The notes under the pieces were generated by a model that was given only the letters and a program-made list of their open reading frames with translations, did not search any database and was not told the origin of the DNA. A program made the position numbers and the translations under genes. Shown piece by piece: positions 7,318-15,871 of a DNA stretch of 64,000 nucleotides. The stretch lies in the NCBI RefSeq assembly GCF_900149685.1, contig NZ_LT702999.1:62001-126000 (forward strand), given 5' to 3'. Every line of letters starts with the position of its first letter. Within the stretch, counting starts at the first letter, position 1. This DNA comes from Erythrobacter sp. Alg231-14 (GTDB taxonomy: Bacteria; Pseudomonadota; Alphaproteobacteria; Sphingomonadales; Sphingomonadaceae).

Positions 7318-8307
7318 TTATTCTTCGGATTGAGTGTTTAAACCGGCAAGCCAGCCCCGCACATCAGCAATAGTTGCTTCGGGCGCTTCTTCCTGCGGGA
7401 GGTGGCCGATCGCTGGATAAACAACCAAATCGCTGTTGGGCAATGCTTGGTCCAGCCAACGCGCCGCCGAAACCGGGATCAAACGGTCCTCTTCCCCCCA
7501 TAGGATCAATGTGGGCATATCAAGCGCAGCGATTTCGGCTTTGGTCATCGGTTCATAGTCGGTTGAAAATCGCGCCATTGTCGCTGCGCGATTGCCGGGA
7601 TAACGCAGCATTTCCCAATAGCGATCAACCATTTCATCGGTGACGATGTCTTTGACAGACACCGATTGTTCAAGGCTTTGCGCGATCAAGGCGCGCGGCG
7701 TTATTTGTTCTGCGATCAAGTTGATGCCGGGAATCCGGGCAATGGTGAAACCGATATTGCCGCTGTTCTTTTCCTCATCATCCGCAGGTTTTGGCACGGT
7801 CCCGCCGCTGCCATCGACAATGATCATTGCGTCGACGCGGTCTGGATACGCCACGGCGAAGGCCAATGTGTGTTTGCCGCCCATCGAATTGCCGCCGATG
7901 ATAAAGCTATCAAGGCCGAGCGCGTCGGCGACTTCGCGGATGTCATCGGCATAGTTGGCCCGGCTGTAATCGCCTGCTGGATCGGGGCCAGTTAGGCCGT
8001 GTCCCACTTGATCAAAGCGGACAATGCGATGGGTTTCTGACAACGCGTCGGCCCAAGGTTCCCAAGTCGACAAATCGGCATTGGACCCATGCAAAAGCAG
8101 GATCGTCGGCGCGTCGGGATCTTCATTCGTTGGGCCCTCATCGCGCAAATGCACGGTGACCCCGTTGCCAATTTCAACAAATTGCGACGGAGCGCCGGCA
8201 TATTTGGCGCGCATTTCGGCGGCGTCCGTGTCGGGCGTGCGAAAGACGAAGAACGCAATGACGAGCACCGCTACGATCACACCTAGAATGCGCAAAATCC
8301 ACTTCAT
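7318..8307 (-). CDS. Alpha/beta hydrolase, membrane-anchored
   Basis: A 329-residue alpha/beta-fold hydrolase with an N-terminal membrane helix (WILRILGVIVAVLVIAFFVF) that probably anchors it facing the periplasm. The oxyanion HG is in LLLHGSNADLSTWE, the nucleophile elbow is GGNSMGGKHT (about 140), the acid is in LILWGEEDRLIPV and the histidine in AIGHLPQEEAP. This is the third gene of a tightly coupled operon: its ATG overlaps the TGA of the diheme cytochrome gene (ATGA, 4 bp). Substrate unknown; the context suggests it processes an ester released or oxidised by its operon partners. Confidence 0.85.
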   Translation of the reverse strand: MKWILRILGVIVAVLVIAFFVFRTPDTDAAEMRAKYAGAPSQFVEIGNGVTVHLRDEGPTNEDPDAPTILLLHGSNADLSTWEPWADALSETHRIVRFDQVGHGLTGPDPAGDYSRANYADDIREVADALGLDSFIIGGNSMGGKHTLAFAVAYPDRVDAMIIVDGSGGTVPKPADDEEKNSGNIGFTIARIPGINLIAEQITPRALIAQSLEQSVSVKDIVTDEMVDRYWEMLRYPGNRAATMARFSTDYEPMTKAEIAALDMPTLILWGEEDRLIPVSAARWLDQALPNSDLVVYPAIGHLPQEEAPEATIADVRGWLAGLNTQSEE

Positions 8308-9329
8308 TCGTCCATCTCCGCAATCCAATCACGCATCACCCTGACCGCCTGATGATCGATCGTTGATCGACCCAATTCGGGCATTGCCACACCCGGTTCG
8401 GCCGAATTCATTCGGTGCACCAAAATTGATGCGTCGGGATTGCCTGGCTCGATAGAGACCAACAGCCCCCCTGCCCCGCGCCCAGCGGCAACTGGCGGTT
8501 TACGCACGCCGACGGCAAAGGCATCATCCTGTTCCCATCGCAGATCGAGGCCCGAATTCGACGCCCCGCCGCCGGGTTGATGGCAATGCGCACAATTCAC
8601 ATCGAGATAGGCACGAGCTTGCGCCGCCATATTCCCGCCGGCTGCGCCCCATACAGGCAAAACGCTCGTAACTTTTGGCGGCGTATCCATGCGCCCTTGT
8701 GACACCAATTGCGCCAACAATTCCGAAGACAAATTGCGCGCTTTGGGCCCAATTGGCATGACGGCATCGTTCAATGCGTGGCATGATTTGCACTGGTTCT
8801 TGTTCGGGATGCGGTAACTGATTTCGTCACCAGCGGGCGTCGCAATCGATACACGCGCCCCCGCCAACGCAAGAGGCGCTTCGGTTTGTTCCTCGTTCCA
8901 ACGATATGGCAGAGCAATCCATCCATCTGCACGATGCAATAAGACACGCGTTTCGATGTAACGTTGATCCGCCCCTTCCCCGAATGCGAACGTTTTGATG
9001 ATTGCAGAGCCAACCGGGAATTGCAGCAAGCCGTCCCCGTCGCTTTCAACCATTGACCCTTCGGGTACATACAAATAGCGCAGTTTATCCGCGCCATCCG
9101 ACCACAATGGCGTGTTCAATTCATAGGAGATCAGTCCAGGAACTGGCACCGTGCCAGCGGCATCGGCGAAGAAGCCGAAATCCGCCAACATGCGCGGCAT
9201 GCCGTCGGTCACGATCACACCATCATTGACAGCGAGCGATGCGGCAGATTGCGCCAATGTCGATTGCGCGACAAACGAGCCGCCCAAAGCACAAACGGCC
9301 ACCATCAAGAACGATGCGGAACGTGTCAC
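8304..9329 (-). CDS. SO2930-family diheme c-type cytochrome
   Basis: A 341-residue exported protein with signal peptide (SFLMVAVCALGGSFVAQSTLAQS). Two heme c attachment motifs are seen: CKSCHALND (about residue 180) and CAHCHQPGG (about 248). The domain between the signal and first heme (ISYELNTPLWSDGADKLRYL) and the order match the SO_2930 family, typically found beside a parallel beta-helix protein as here. Expected to be a periplasmic electron carrier or the redox part of an unknown oxidative pathway. Start overlaps the beta-helix gene's stop by 4 bp, and its own stop overlaps the hydrolase start by 4 bp. Confidence 0.88.
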   Translation of the reverse strand: MTRSASFLMVAVCALGGSFVAQSTLAQSAASLAVNDGVIVTDGMPRMLADFGFFADAAGTVPVPGLISYELNTPLWSDGADKLRYLYVPEGSMVESDGDGLLQFPVGSAIIKTFAFGEGADQRYIETRVLLHRADGWIALPYRWNEEQTEAPLALAGARVSIATPAGDEISYRIPNKNQCKSCHALNDAVMPIGPKARNLSSELLAQLVSQGRMDTPPKVTSVLPVWGAAGGNMAAQARAYLDVNCAHCHQPGGGASNSGLDLRWEQDDAFAVGVRKPPVAAGRGAGGLLVSIEPGNPDASILVHRMNSAEPGVAMPELGRSTIDHQAVRVMRDWIAEMDE

Positions 9330-10528
9330 GAAATGCGCGCGTCCAATTCGGCAGGAGCGCCAATACCGTCGCGGTTAAATTCCGCCTCAGGCTCTGGCAC
9401 TGTGAGCGGCGATGGCGATGCACCGTCCAGCCCTACGCCCGCCTCGGTTAGGTTCAAAGACCAACCCTGCGTACCGGCAACCGCAGTCAGGCTGCCCAAT
9501 CCGTCCCACAAGACCGGTGGCAACGCCCCACCAAACGCAGCGAGCAGCATTTCTGCGCCTTCCAATTGAGGATCGTCACCGCCGATGCCGTAATTGTTCT
9601 CTGCGACCACCACATCCCTCGGAAAGGGGTTGTAGCGTTCATCATCGGTTTGTTGGGTGTAGGCGATAACCATGATCGGCGCGGTCGGGTTTTGTTGAAG
9701 GATATTGTTTTCGATCAACACATTGTCATTGGCCATAACCATAATGCCGGTCCCGCGCCGCACGCCCGCGACAATGTTGCCGGGAGGGGCAAAGTTCGGC
9801 GTGTCATTAGCGACGACCAGATTGTTGGCCACAATGACATTGCCGCCGCCCATCACAGGCAATCCGGGTAGATCGAAAATCAAGATGCCGCCGGTGTTGC
9901 GGATGGCAATATTGTGTTCGACCAATGCATTGCGGCTGTTTTCAATCTCAATTCCGGCCACATTGGCCTCTGCGATGGAATTGCGCACGGTAATCAAGTT
10001 CGATTGGCCGACATAGATACCGGCATCCGATGCACCTGTTACTTTGGCACCATCAACCAATACGCCCGTGCTTTCGACGGGATAGATCCCATAGGCGCCG
10101 TTGCCCGCATCGGGTCCGTTGGTCCACGTCACGCGGACGCGGTAATATACGATGTTGTCTGCGCCTTTGGATTTAATCCCGTCGCCTTGGGGGTTTTCCA
10201 ATGCGAAATCACGCAACGTTACGTTGTCTGATGTGACCAGCAGCCCTTCACCCGATCCCGCTTGGGTCGTGAAATCTAGAACCGTTCCGTCCATCCCCGC
10301 GCCGCGCACGGTGACACCATCGACATCGAGACTAAGGCCGTCGGTTAGAACGTAACGCCCAGCCTCCAGAACGATTTCATCGCCCGGTTCGGCAAGGATC
10401 AATGCTTCTTGCAAACGTTCTTGCGCGCCTTCGCCCGGCGTAATCGTGTGGGTTTCGGCCCAAACGGGGGCGGCGCTGGATAACAGCAAGGCCGCCGCAG
10501 CAAGGCGTACGTTTGGCAATTTGATCAT
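9326..10528 (-). CDS. Exported parallel beta-helix repeat protein
   Basis: A 400-residue secreted protein with a clear signal peptide (RLAAAALLLSSAAPVWAETH). The body is a run of right-handed beta-helix coils of the NosD/PbH1 type, visible as repeats such as VDGVTVRGAGM, SDNVTLRDFALENPQGDGI, QSNLITVRNSIAEANVAGIE and SRNALVEHNIAIRNTGG, each about 20-25 residues. It belongs to the group that is consistently encoded next to SO2930-type diheme cytochromes. Such folds commonly bind or cleave polysaccharides; no catalytic residues can be assigned here. It is the first gene of a three-gene operon with 4-bp overlaps. Confidence 0.88.
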   Translation of the reverse strand: MIKLPNVRLAAAALLLSSAAPVWAETHTITPGEGAQERLQEALILAEPGDEIVLEAGRYVLTDGLSLDVDGVTVRGAGMDGTVLDFTTQAGSGEGLLVTSDNVTLRDFALENPQGDGIKSKGADNIVYYRVRVTWTNGPDAGNGAYGIYPVESTGVLVDGAKVTGASDAGIYVGQSNLITVRNSIAEANVAGIEIENSRNALVEHNIAIRNTGGILIFDLPGLPVMGGGNVIVANNLVVANDTPNFAPPGNIVAGVRRGTGIMVMANDNVLIENNILQQNPTAPIMVIAYTQQTDDERYNPFPRDVVVAENNYGIGGDDPQLEGAEMLLAAFGGALPPVLWDGLGSLTAVAGTQGWSLNLTEAGVGLDGASPSPLTVPEPEAEFNRDGIGAPAELDARIS

Positions 10529-10586
10529 GGAATTCTCCCTCTCCGATGCACCTTGTGGCCCATCGAAGGGGAAGATTGCAAGCCGA

Positions 10587-10952
10587 TTAGCCGCCGAAGA
10601 TATCGAGACCCATTTGAATGCCGCAGCCGCTGCCTGCGCGCACCAATTGTTGCACCGCTTCGTTATCTTCGACCCGGTTCAACCGGTCCATCGCCGCGCC
10701 CATAGATTGAGGCAGGCGCGCCTCACCTTCTTGCGGGGCCAATCTTTCCAGTTTCAGCAATTGGTTGATACTGAGACGATCGACCAACCGTTCCGACATG
10801 CATTGCGCCATAGAATCGGGAACGCCATTGGCGATCAAGGCCTGTTCAACGCGCGCCTCTGTCACTTGTTCAACCAAGCCGTCATCGCGCAACAAGAACC
10901 ACGCGCCGACGCCGATGCCAAACACGATCAAAAGGATGATGAGAAAACGCAT
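10587..10952 (-). CDS. Hypothetical membrane-anchored protein
   Basis: A 121-residue protein with an N-terminal hydrophobic helix (FLIILLIVFGIGVGAWFLL) and a soluble, helical remainder containing two cysteines (AQCMSERL and GSGCGIQMG). It has no family I recognise. It lies 12 bp after the pntB stop on the same strand and is likely the last gene of the transhydrogenase transcript. The soluble part probably faces the periplasm, where the two cysteines could pair. Confidence 0.7.
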   Translation of the reverse strand: MRFLIILLIVFGIGVGAWFLLRDDGLVEQVTEARVEQALIANGVPDSMAQCMSERLVDRLSINQLLKLERLAPQEGEARLPQSMGAAMDRLNRVEDNEAVQQLVRAGSGCGIQMGLDIFGG

Positions 10953-10964
10953 CTTCTTTTTCGA

Positions 10965-12422
10965 TCAATCCAACGCTTTGACGATGCCTTCGACCATTTT
11001 CTTGGCGTCGGACAACAACATCACGGTTTGGTTCATATAAAACACATCGTTGTCGACACCGGCATAACCGACCCCGCCCATCGAACGTTTGATGAAGAAA
11101 ACCTGTTTTGCTTTGTCCACGTCAAACACCGGCATGCCGTAAATAGGCGATGATTTGTCAGTCTTTGCCGCCGGGTTCACGACGTCGTTGGCGCCAATGA
11201 TGAACGCCACGTCGGCGGTCGCGAATTCGGAGTTGATATCCTCAAGCTCGAACACTTCATCATACGGTACGTTGGCCTCAGCCAACAGGACATTCATATG
11301 GCCCGGCATCCGCCCAGCCACCGGGTGAATGGCGTATTTAACTTCAACGCCTTTCTCTTTCAGCGTATCGGCCATTTCGCGCAGCACGTGTTGAGCCTGC
11401 GCCACGGCCATACCATAGCCCGGGATGATGATGACCTTCTCGGCCTGTTCCAACATATAGGCCGCGTCGTCCGCGCTGCCTTGCTTATACGGACGTTGTT
11501 CGCGCGGCTCGCCGCTGGCCCCGGCGCTGTCATCCGCACCAAATCCACCTGCGATCACGCTGATGAAGCTGCGGTTCATGGCTTTGCACATGATGTAAGA
11601 CAGGATCGCGCCCGACGAACCGACCAACGCGCCGGTGATGATCATCGCGCTGTTGCCCAGCGTAAAGCCCATCGCGGCGGCGGCCCAGCCGGAATATGAG
11701 TTCAACATCGACACAACCACCGGCATATCTGCGCCGCCGATTGGGATGATGAGAAGGAACCCGATGATAAAGGCGAGCACCGTCACCCAAATGATCAATT
11801 GACCCTCACCCGCACCCGCCGCATTCGACAATGCATAGGCGACGATCAATCCGATGATCGCGGTCAGAGTTCCTAAATTGATAAGGTGACGCCCAGGCAG
11901 CATGATCGGCGAACCGCTCATCCGGCCGGACAATTTCAAGAACGCGATAATCGAACCGGAGAAGGTGATAGCGCCGATGGCGATACCCAGGCCAAGTTCA
12001 ACCCGGCTGACGACAAGGATTTGTCCAGCAGCATCGGTGATCCCGAAACTGGCCGGGTCGAGCCACGCCGCAAGGCCCACCACAACGGCGGCCAAGCCGA
12101 CAAGGCTATGAAAACCTGCGACCAATTCGGGCATCGCGGTCATTGCAATCTTGCGCGCCACCGTGACGCCGATGATCCCGCCTAAGAAAATGGCGATGCC
12201 GATCTCTGCGATATTGGCGATTTTGTGAGTGATGAGGGTCGTCGCAATCGCGATGATCATACCGATCACACCGTTGCGATTGCCCGCGCGCGACGTCGCC
12301 GGGCTAGAAAGCCCACGCAATGCGAGGATAAAGAACACGCCTGAGACAAGATAGGCGAGCATCGCCCACGATTCAGTGCCGGAAACGCCGTCTGCGGCTG
12401 CTGCTAAAATGGAGAAGGTCAT
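10965..12422 (-). CDS. pntB: NAD(P) transhydrogenase subunit beta
   Basis: A 485-residue subunit of proton-translocating transhydrogenase (hydride transfer from NADH to NADP+ driven by proton entry). The first about 280 residues hold multiple membrane helices, including GVFFILALRGLSSPATSRAGNRNG. The C-terminal NADP(H)-binding domain III shows VIIIPGYGMAVAQAQHVLRE, HPVAGRMPGHMNVLLAEANV, and ANDVVNPAAKTDKSSPIYGM, all family signatures. Three bases separate it from pntAB. Supplies NADPH for biosynthesis and oxidative defence. Confidence 0.97.
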   Translation of the reverse strand: MTFSILAAAADGVSGTESWAMLAYLVSGVFFILALRGLSSPATSRAGNRNGVIGMIIAIATTLITHKIANIAEIGIAIFLGGIIGVTVARKIAMTAMPELVAGFHSLVGLAAVVVGLAAWLDPASFGITDAAGQILVVSRVELGLGIAIGAITFSGSIIAFLKLSGRMSGSPIMLPGRHLINLGTLTAIIGLIVAYALSNAAGAGEGQLIIWVTVLAFIIGFLLIIPIGGADMPVVVSMLNSYSGWAAAAMGFTLGNSAMIITGALVGSSGAILSYIMCKAMNRSFISVIAGGFGADDSAGASGEPREQRPYKQGSADDAAYMLEQAEKVIIIPGYGMAVAQAQHVLREMADTLKEKGVEVKYAIHPVAGRMPGHMNVLLAEANVPYDEVFELEDINSEFATADVAFIIGANDVVNPAAKTDKSSPIYGMPVFDVDKAKQVFFIKRSMGGVGYAGVDNDVFYMNQTVMLLSDAKKMVEGIVKALD

Positions 12423-12425
12423 CTC

Positions 12426-12707
12426 TTACTTCTCCTTTTTCTTATACATGGCGAGCATCCGTTCCGTCACGGCGAACCCTCCGAAAATGTTTACGCTGGC
12501 CAAAACCACACCGAACAGGCCGAGATACTTCGCCGTCATGCTATCCGCGTCAGCCGCCGCGATAAGAGCGCCGACGATGATCACCGAAGAAATCGCATTG
12601 GTAACCGCCATTAAAGGCGTGTGGAGTGCGGGGGTCACCGACCAGACCACATAATAGCCGACGAAACACGCCAGCACGAAGATTGATAGAATGCTGATGA
12701 AATCCAC
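12426..12707 (-). CDS. pntAB: NAD(P) transhydrogenase subunit alpha 2
   Basis: A 93-residue membrane subunit with three hydrophobic segments; LHTPLMAVTNAISSVIIVGAL and LASVNIFGGFAVTERMLAMY are the conserved helices of transhydrogenase domain II. In Alphaproteobacteria the alpha subunit is split into a soluble NAD-binding part (pntAA) and this membrane part, as here. It sits 3 bp from both neighbours, consistent with a tight operon. Confidence 0.96.
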   Translation of the reverse strand: MDFISILSIFVLACFVGYYVVWSVTPALHTPLMAVTNAISSVIIVGALIAAADADSMTAKYLGLFGVVLASVNIFGGFAVTERMLAMYKKKEK

Positions 12708-12710
12708 GTC

Positions 12711-13853
12711 TTAGGCTCCCTTCAGCCGGTCGTTCACAATATCGCCGCCTTTGGTGAGGCGGATGGCATCGCCGATCTCTTCGTCGAGAACCGGCGCGCC
12801 TGTTTCTGCATCCCAAAATGCAGAGAGGAAATTGAAGTGGTTGCGCGCAAACAGCGCCGATGCATCGGCGGGCAAATGCGCAGGTGTGTTCGAGAAACCG
12901 ATGATGTTCACACCGTGCTTCACAACGGTTTCATCGGGCTTTGACCCTTCGACATTGCCGCCTTGCGCGACCGCAAGGTCAAAGATCACGCTGCCCGGTT
13001 TCATCGACGCGATTTGTTCGTCGGTGATCAGGACCGGCGCCGCCCGTCCAGGGATCAGGGCGGTGGTGATCACAATGTCTTGTTTGGCGATATGTTCACT
13101 GACAAGCTTTGCCTGAGCCGCTTTGTACTCATCGCTCATTTCGGTCGCGTAACCGCCGGAACCTTCGCCCTCGATACCGGCGACATCTTCGACGAAGATC
13201 GCTTTCGCACCGAGGCTTTCAATCTGTTCCTTTGTCGCGGACCGCACGTCTGTGGCCGATACCTGCGCACCCAAACGGCGTGCTGTTGCAATCGCTTGGA
13301 GGCCTGCGACGCCGACGCCCATCACAAACGCCTTGGCCGCGTTCACGGTGCCAGCCGCCGTCATCATCATTGGGAAGGCACGGCCGTATGCGTCCGCCGC
13401 AGCCAAGACCGCCTTGTATCCAGCCAGATTCGATTGGCTGGAGAGGACATCCATGCTTTGCGCGCGAGTGATGCGCGGCATGAATTCCATCGAAAGCGCC
13501 TCAAATCCACCCTTGGCATAGGCTGCGACCAATTCGCCGTTTTGAAACGGATCAAACAAAGCCGCGACCAACGCGCCTTTCTTGGCACCCTTTAGGTGCT
13601 TTGGATCCGGTGCCTGAATGCCGAGCACAATGTCGGCATCTTTCATAATCGCCGCCAGTTTGCCCGTTGTGGCCCCGATATCGGCATAGGCCGCATCAGA
13701 AATCGCCGCCGACTCTCCCGCGCCGCTTTCAACGGCGACTTCGATCGCAGTGTCTCCCGCGGCTTTGAGAGCCATGAATTTTTTCGCCGTTTCCGGCGTT
13801 GCGGCCACGCGGGTTTCCCCGGCGGCGCGTTCTTTCAATACAGCGATCTTCAC
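12711..13853 (-). CDS. pntAA: NAD(P) transhydrogenase subunit alpha 1
   Basis: A 380-residue soluble NAD(H)-binding domain I of transhydrogenase. It opens with IAVLKERAAGETRVAATPET, shared with alanine dehydrogenase, and carries the Rossmann motif VMGVGVAGLQAIATARRLGA (about 175). RAQSMDVLSSQSNLAGYKAV is the conserved interface loop. It is followed by pntAB and pntB and preceded by a tiny subunit IV-like gene, so the order is cox4-like, pntAA, pntAB, pntB. Confidence 0.96.
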   Translation of the reverse strand: MKIAVLKERAAGETRVAATPETAKKFMALKAAGDTAIEVAVESGAGESAAISDAAYADIGATTGKLAAIMKDADIVLGIQAPDPKHLKGAKKGALVAALFDPFQNGELVAAYAKGGFEALSMEFMPRITRAQSMDVLSSQSNLAGYKAVLAAADAYGRAFPMMMTAAGTVNAAKAFVMGVGVAGLQAIATARRLGAQVSATDVRSATKEQIESLGAKAIFVEDVAGIEGEGSGGYATEMSDEYKAAQAKLVSEHIAKQDIVITTALIPGRAAPVLITDEQIASMKPGSVIFDLAVAQGGNVEGSKPDETVVKHGVNIIGFSNTPAHLPADASALFARNHFNFLSAFWDAETGAPVLDEEIGDAIRLTKGGDIVNDRLKGA

Positions 13854-13868
13854 AGGACAGGTCTGCCT

Positions 13869-13991
13869 TTATTCGGCGATGAGCAAGATAACGATGAAGG
13901 TTAGCACGCAAAGAAGCGGCACCGTCCATTTGAGCGTTCCCATGAAACCATCATAGGTTGAACGCGCTTTATCCATGTCATGCACTGTCAT
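13869..13991 (-). CDS. Aa3-type cytochrome c oxidase subunit IV-like peptide
   Basis: A 40-residue protein, MTVHDMDKARSTYDGFMGTL followed by KWTVPLLCVLTFIVILLIAE. The pattern M-x-x-A-x-x-TYxGF, then a single C-terminal transmembrane helix, matches the bacterial aa3 oxidase subunit IV family (PF07835). In Rhodobacter the founding member is a single-helix accessory subunit of cytochrome oxidase. Here it lies 15 bp upstream of pntAA on the same strand, which suggests co-expression with, and perhaps association with, the transhydrogenase. Too short for most ORF callers. Confidence 0.8.
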   Translation of the reverse strand: MTVHDMDKARSTYDGFMGTLKWTVPLLCVLTFIVILLIAE

Positions 13992-14281
13992 GATAGTAAG
14001 TCCTCTCGAAATAATCTTAACGGCGTGCTTGCCTAAAGGTAGCCGAAAATTGCGCCGGCTTCGAAATGACGCCGTATCGAAGCGTTCGCCCTATCTCAAG
14101 TCACCTTTGCACTGATCCGGGGTAGAGCTCCCAAAAACAACAGGAGTCCGTGCAAAAATTCGACACATTTCAGCACAACCAACAAATCCGTTCCAACACG
14201 CTTAACACCGTCTTTACCCGCCAGCCTTATGCACAAGTCACGTGTCACTCTGGGACGGTTTCCCGGAGGTTTGGAGAAATC

Positions 14282-15751
14282 ATGGCTGGGACTATGTCAG
14301 AACTGGAATCAAAGCCCGATCTGGTGGATGACGCCCGCGATGAAACGCGCGTCGTCATGTTGATTGACGACGAACCCGCGCAAAGCCGCCTCATTTCTGC
14401 CATCGCTGCGCGCGAAGGATGGCGCACGGTGGTGGCCGGTGACGCCGAAACCGCAATCGCGATGTTGGGCACCCGTGAAGGTATGCAATTGTCGGCCATT
14501 TTGTTGGATCAATGGGTCCCCGGCGACGATGCGTGCTCCTTGATCGCAGAGCTCAAGGAACGCCGCCCCGCACTGCCAATCTTAATGCTGACCACCAGCG
14601 CATCCCCGCTTCTTGCGGTCGAAGCGATGCGCGCCGGTGCCAGCGACTATCTTGTCAAACCGGTTTCTCCCGATCGTTTAATGGACGCATTGCGCAGCGT
14701 CACGACGCGTGAAACGCCCCGCGACGAATTGGCTCCGCTCACAGAAAAGATGTCGGCCAGCCTCGATTTCGATGCGATGATCGGCACCGCTCCAACTTTC
14801 CGCACGGCATTGGCCCAAGCGGCCAAGGCGGCCCGCGGACACAGCCACGCGCTAATCGAAGGGGAAAGCGGCACCGGCAAAGAAATGCTGATGTTGGCCA
14901 TGCACGCGGCATCGCCTCGATCGAAAGATCCGTTGCGCATCATCAACATTGCCAGCGTCGCCCCGAACTCCATCGAATCGGTGTTGTTCGGCCACGAGCC
15001 AAACGCCTTTCCCGGCGCATTTGATCGTCAGATCGGCGCGCTGCAACATTGCGATGGCGGAACCTTGATCCTCGACGAAATCGATCGGTTGAGCATTCCT
15101 GTGCAGCATCGCCTGCTTGAGGCTTTGGAAACGGGCATCATTCGCCCCGTTGGCGCAAGCCATGGTTTCCGGGTCGATGTTCGGATTCTGTCGGCCAGCA
15201 ATATTAGCCTTGCCCAATTGTCCGCAGGTGGGGTTTTTGACGGCGGATTGGCCGCGCGGCTTGGCGGGACGCGGGTGAATCTGCCCCCATTGCGAGAGCG
15301 AACCGGCGACATCCCTGCCCTCACACGTCATTTTCTGGGGCGGATCGGTGAGCAACCGGGCCTAACCCATTTGACCGTTTCGGAAACGGCCTTGGCGTTG
15401 TTGAGCGCCTATGATTGGCCGGGCAATGTTCGCCAATTGCAATCGGTCCTGTTCCGTTCGGCGGTCTATTGCGAAGGCGATATGCTAACCGCCGATAGCT
15501 TCCCACAGCTCTCTGAATTGCTGGGCGAAATGGATGCCAGTGGTGCAGCAAGCGCACATGACGGTGTGGGCATCATGCTTTACACCGATGACGGCAATCT
15601 GCGCCCTCTTGAAGAGATCGAAGCCGACGTCATTCGCCTTGCCATCGGCCATTATCGGGGTCGTATGACAGAGGTAGCACGGCGATTGGGCATTGGACGT
15701 TCGACTCTGTACCGCAAGCTTTCCGATCTTGGGATCGACAACGCCGCCTAA
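14282..15751 (+). CDS. NtrC-type response regulator with degenerate GAFTGA motif
   Basis: A 489-residue regulator with receiver, AAA+ and Fis-type HTH domains. The receiver (about 22-140) shows VVMLIDDEPAQ, the phospho-acceptor in ILLDQWVPGDD and lysine in DYLVKPVSP. AAA+ domain: Walker A EGESGTGKEMLM (about 193), Walker B GGTLILDEIDRL (about 260). The sigma-54 contact loop, canonically GAFTGA, reads NAFPGA (about 240). HTH ends GRMTEVARRLGIGRSTLYRK. Lack of the conserved threonine suggests it may not open sigma-54 promoters. Start at ATG 14282 chosen for the GGAG 9 nt upstream; the longer reading from 14150 has no RBS. It is monocistronic. Confidence 0.85.
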   Translation: MAGTMSELESKPDLVDDARDETRVVMLIDDEPAQSRLISAIAAREGWRTVVAGDAETAIAMLGTREGMQLSAILLDQWVPGDDACSLIAELKERRPALPILMLTTSASPLLAVEAMRAGASDYLVKPVSPDRLMDALRSVTTRETPRDELAPLTEKMSASLDFDAMIGTAPTFRTALAQAAKAARGHSHALIEGESGTGKEMLMLAMHAASPRSKDPLRIINIASVAPNSIESVLFGHEPNAFPGAFDRQIGALQHCDGGTLILDEIDRLSIPVQHRLLEALETGIIRPVGASHGFRVDVRILSASNISLAQLSAGGVFDGGLAARLGGTRVNLPPLRERTGDIPALTRHFLGRIGEQPGLTHLTVSETALALLSAYDWPGNVRQLQSVLFRSAVYCEGDMLTADSFPQLSELLGEMDASGAASAHDGVGIMLYTDDGNLRPLEEIEADVIRLAIGHYRGRMTEVARRLGIGRSTLYRKLSDLGIDNAA

Positions 15752-15871
15752 CCAACGGCAGGGGCTAGGACCGCGGAATGTTTCGCGCCCCTTGATGCCG
15801 AATGCTCTTTTTGCCGTCTCACCGATAACGCGCCTCGACAGCGGGGGCACATCGCATTAGCGGGTTGGTCC

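Noticed and set aside
10446-11153. 235-residue plus-strand frame across the pnt region
   Set aside because: Antisense to the 121-residue protein and pntB, with His/Gln-rich low-complexity sequence and no start signal.
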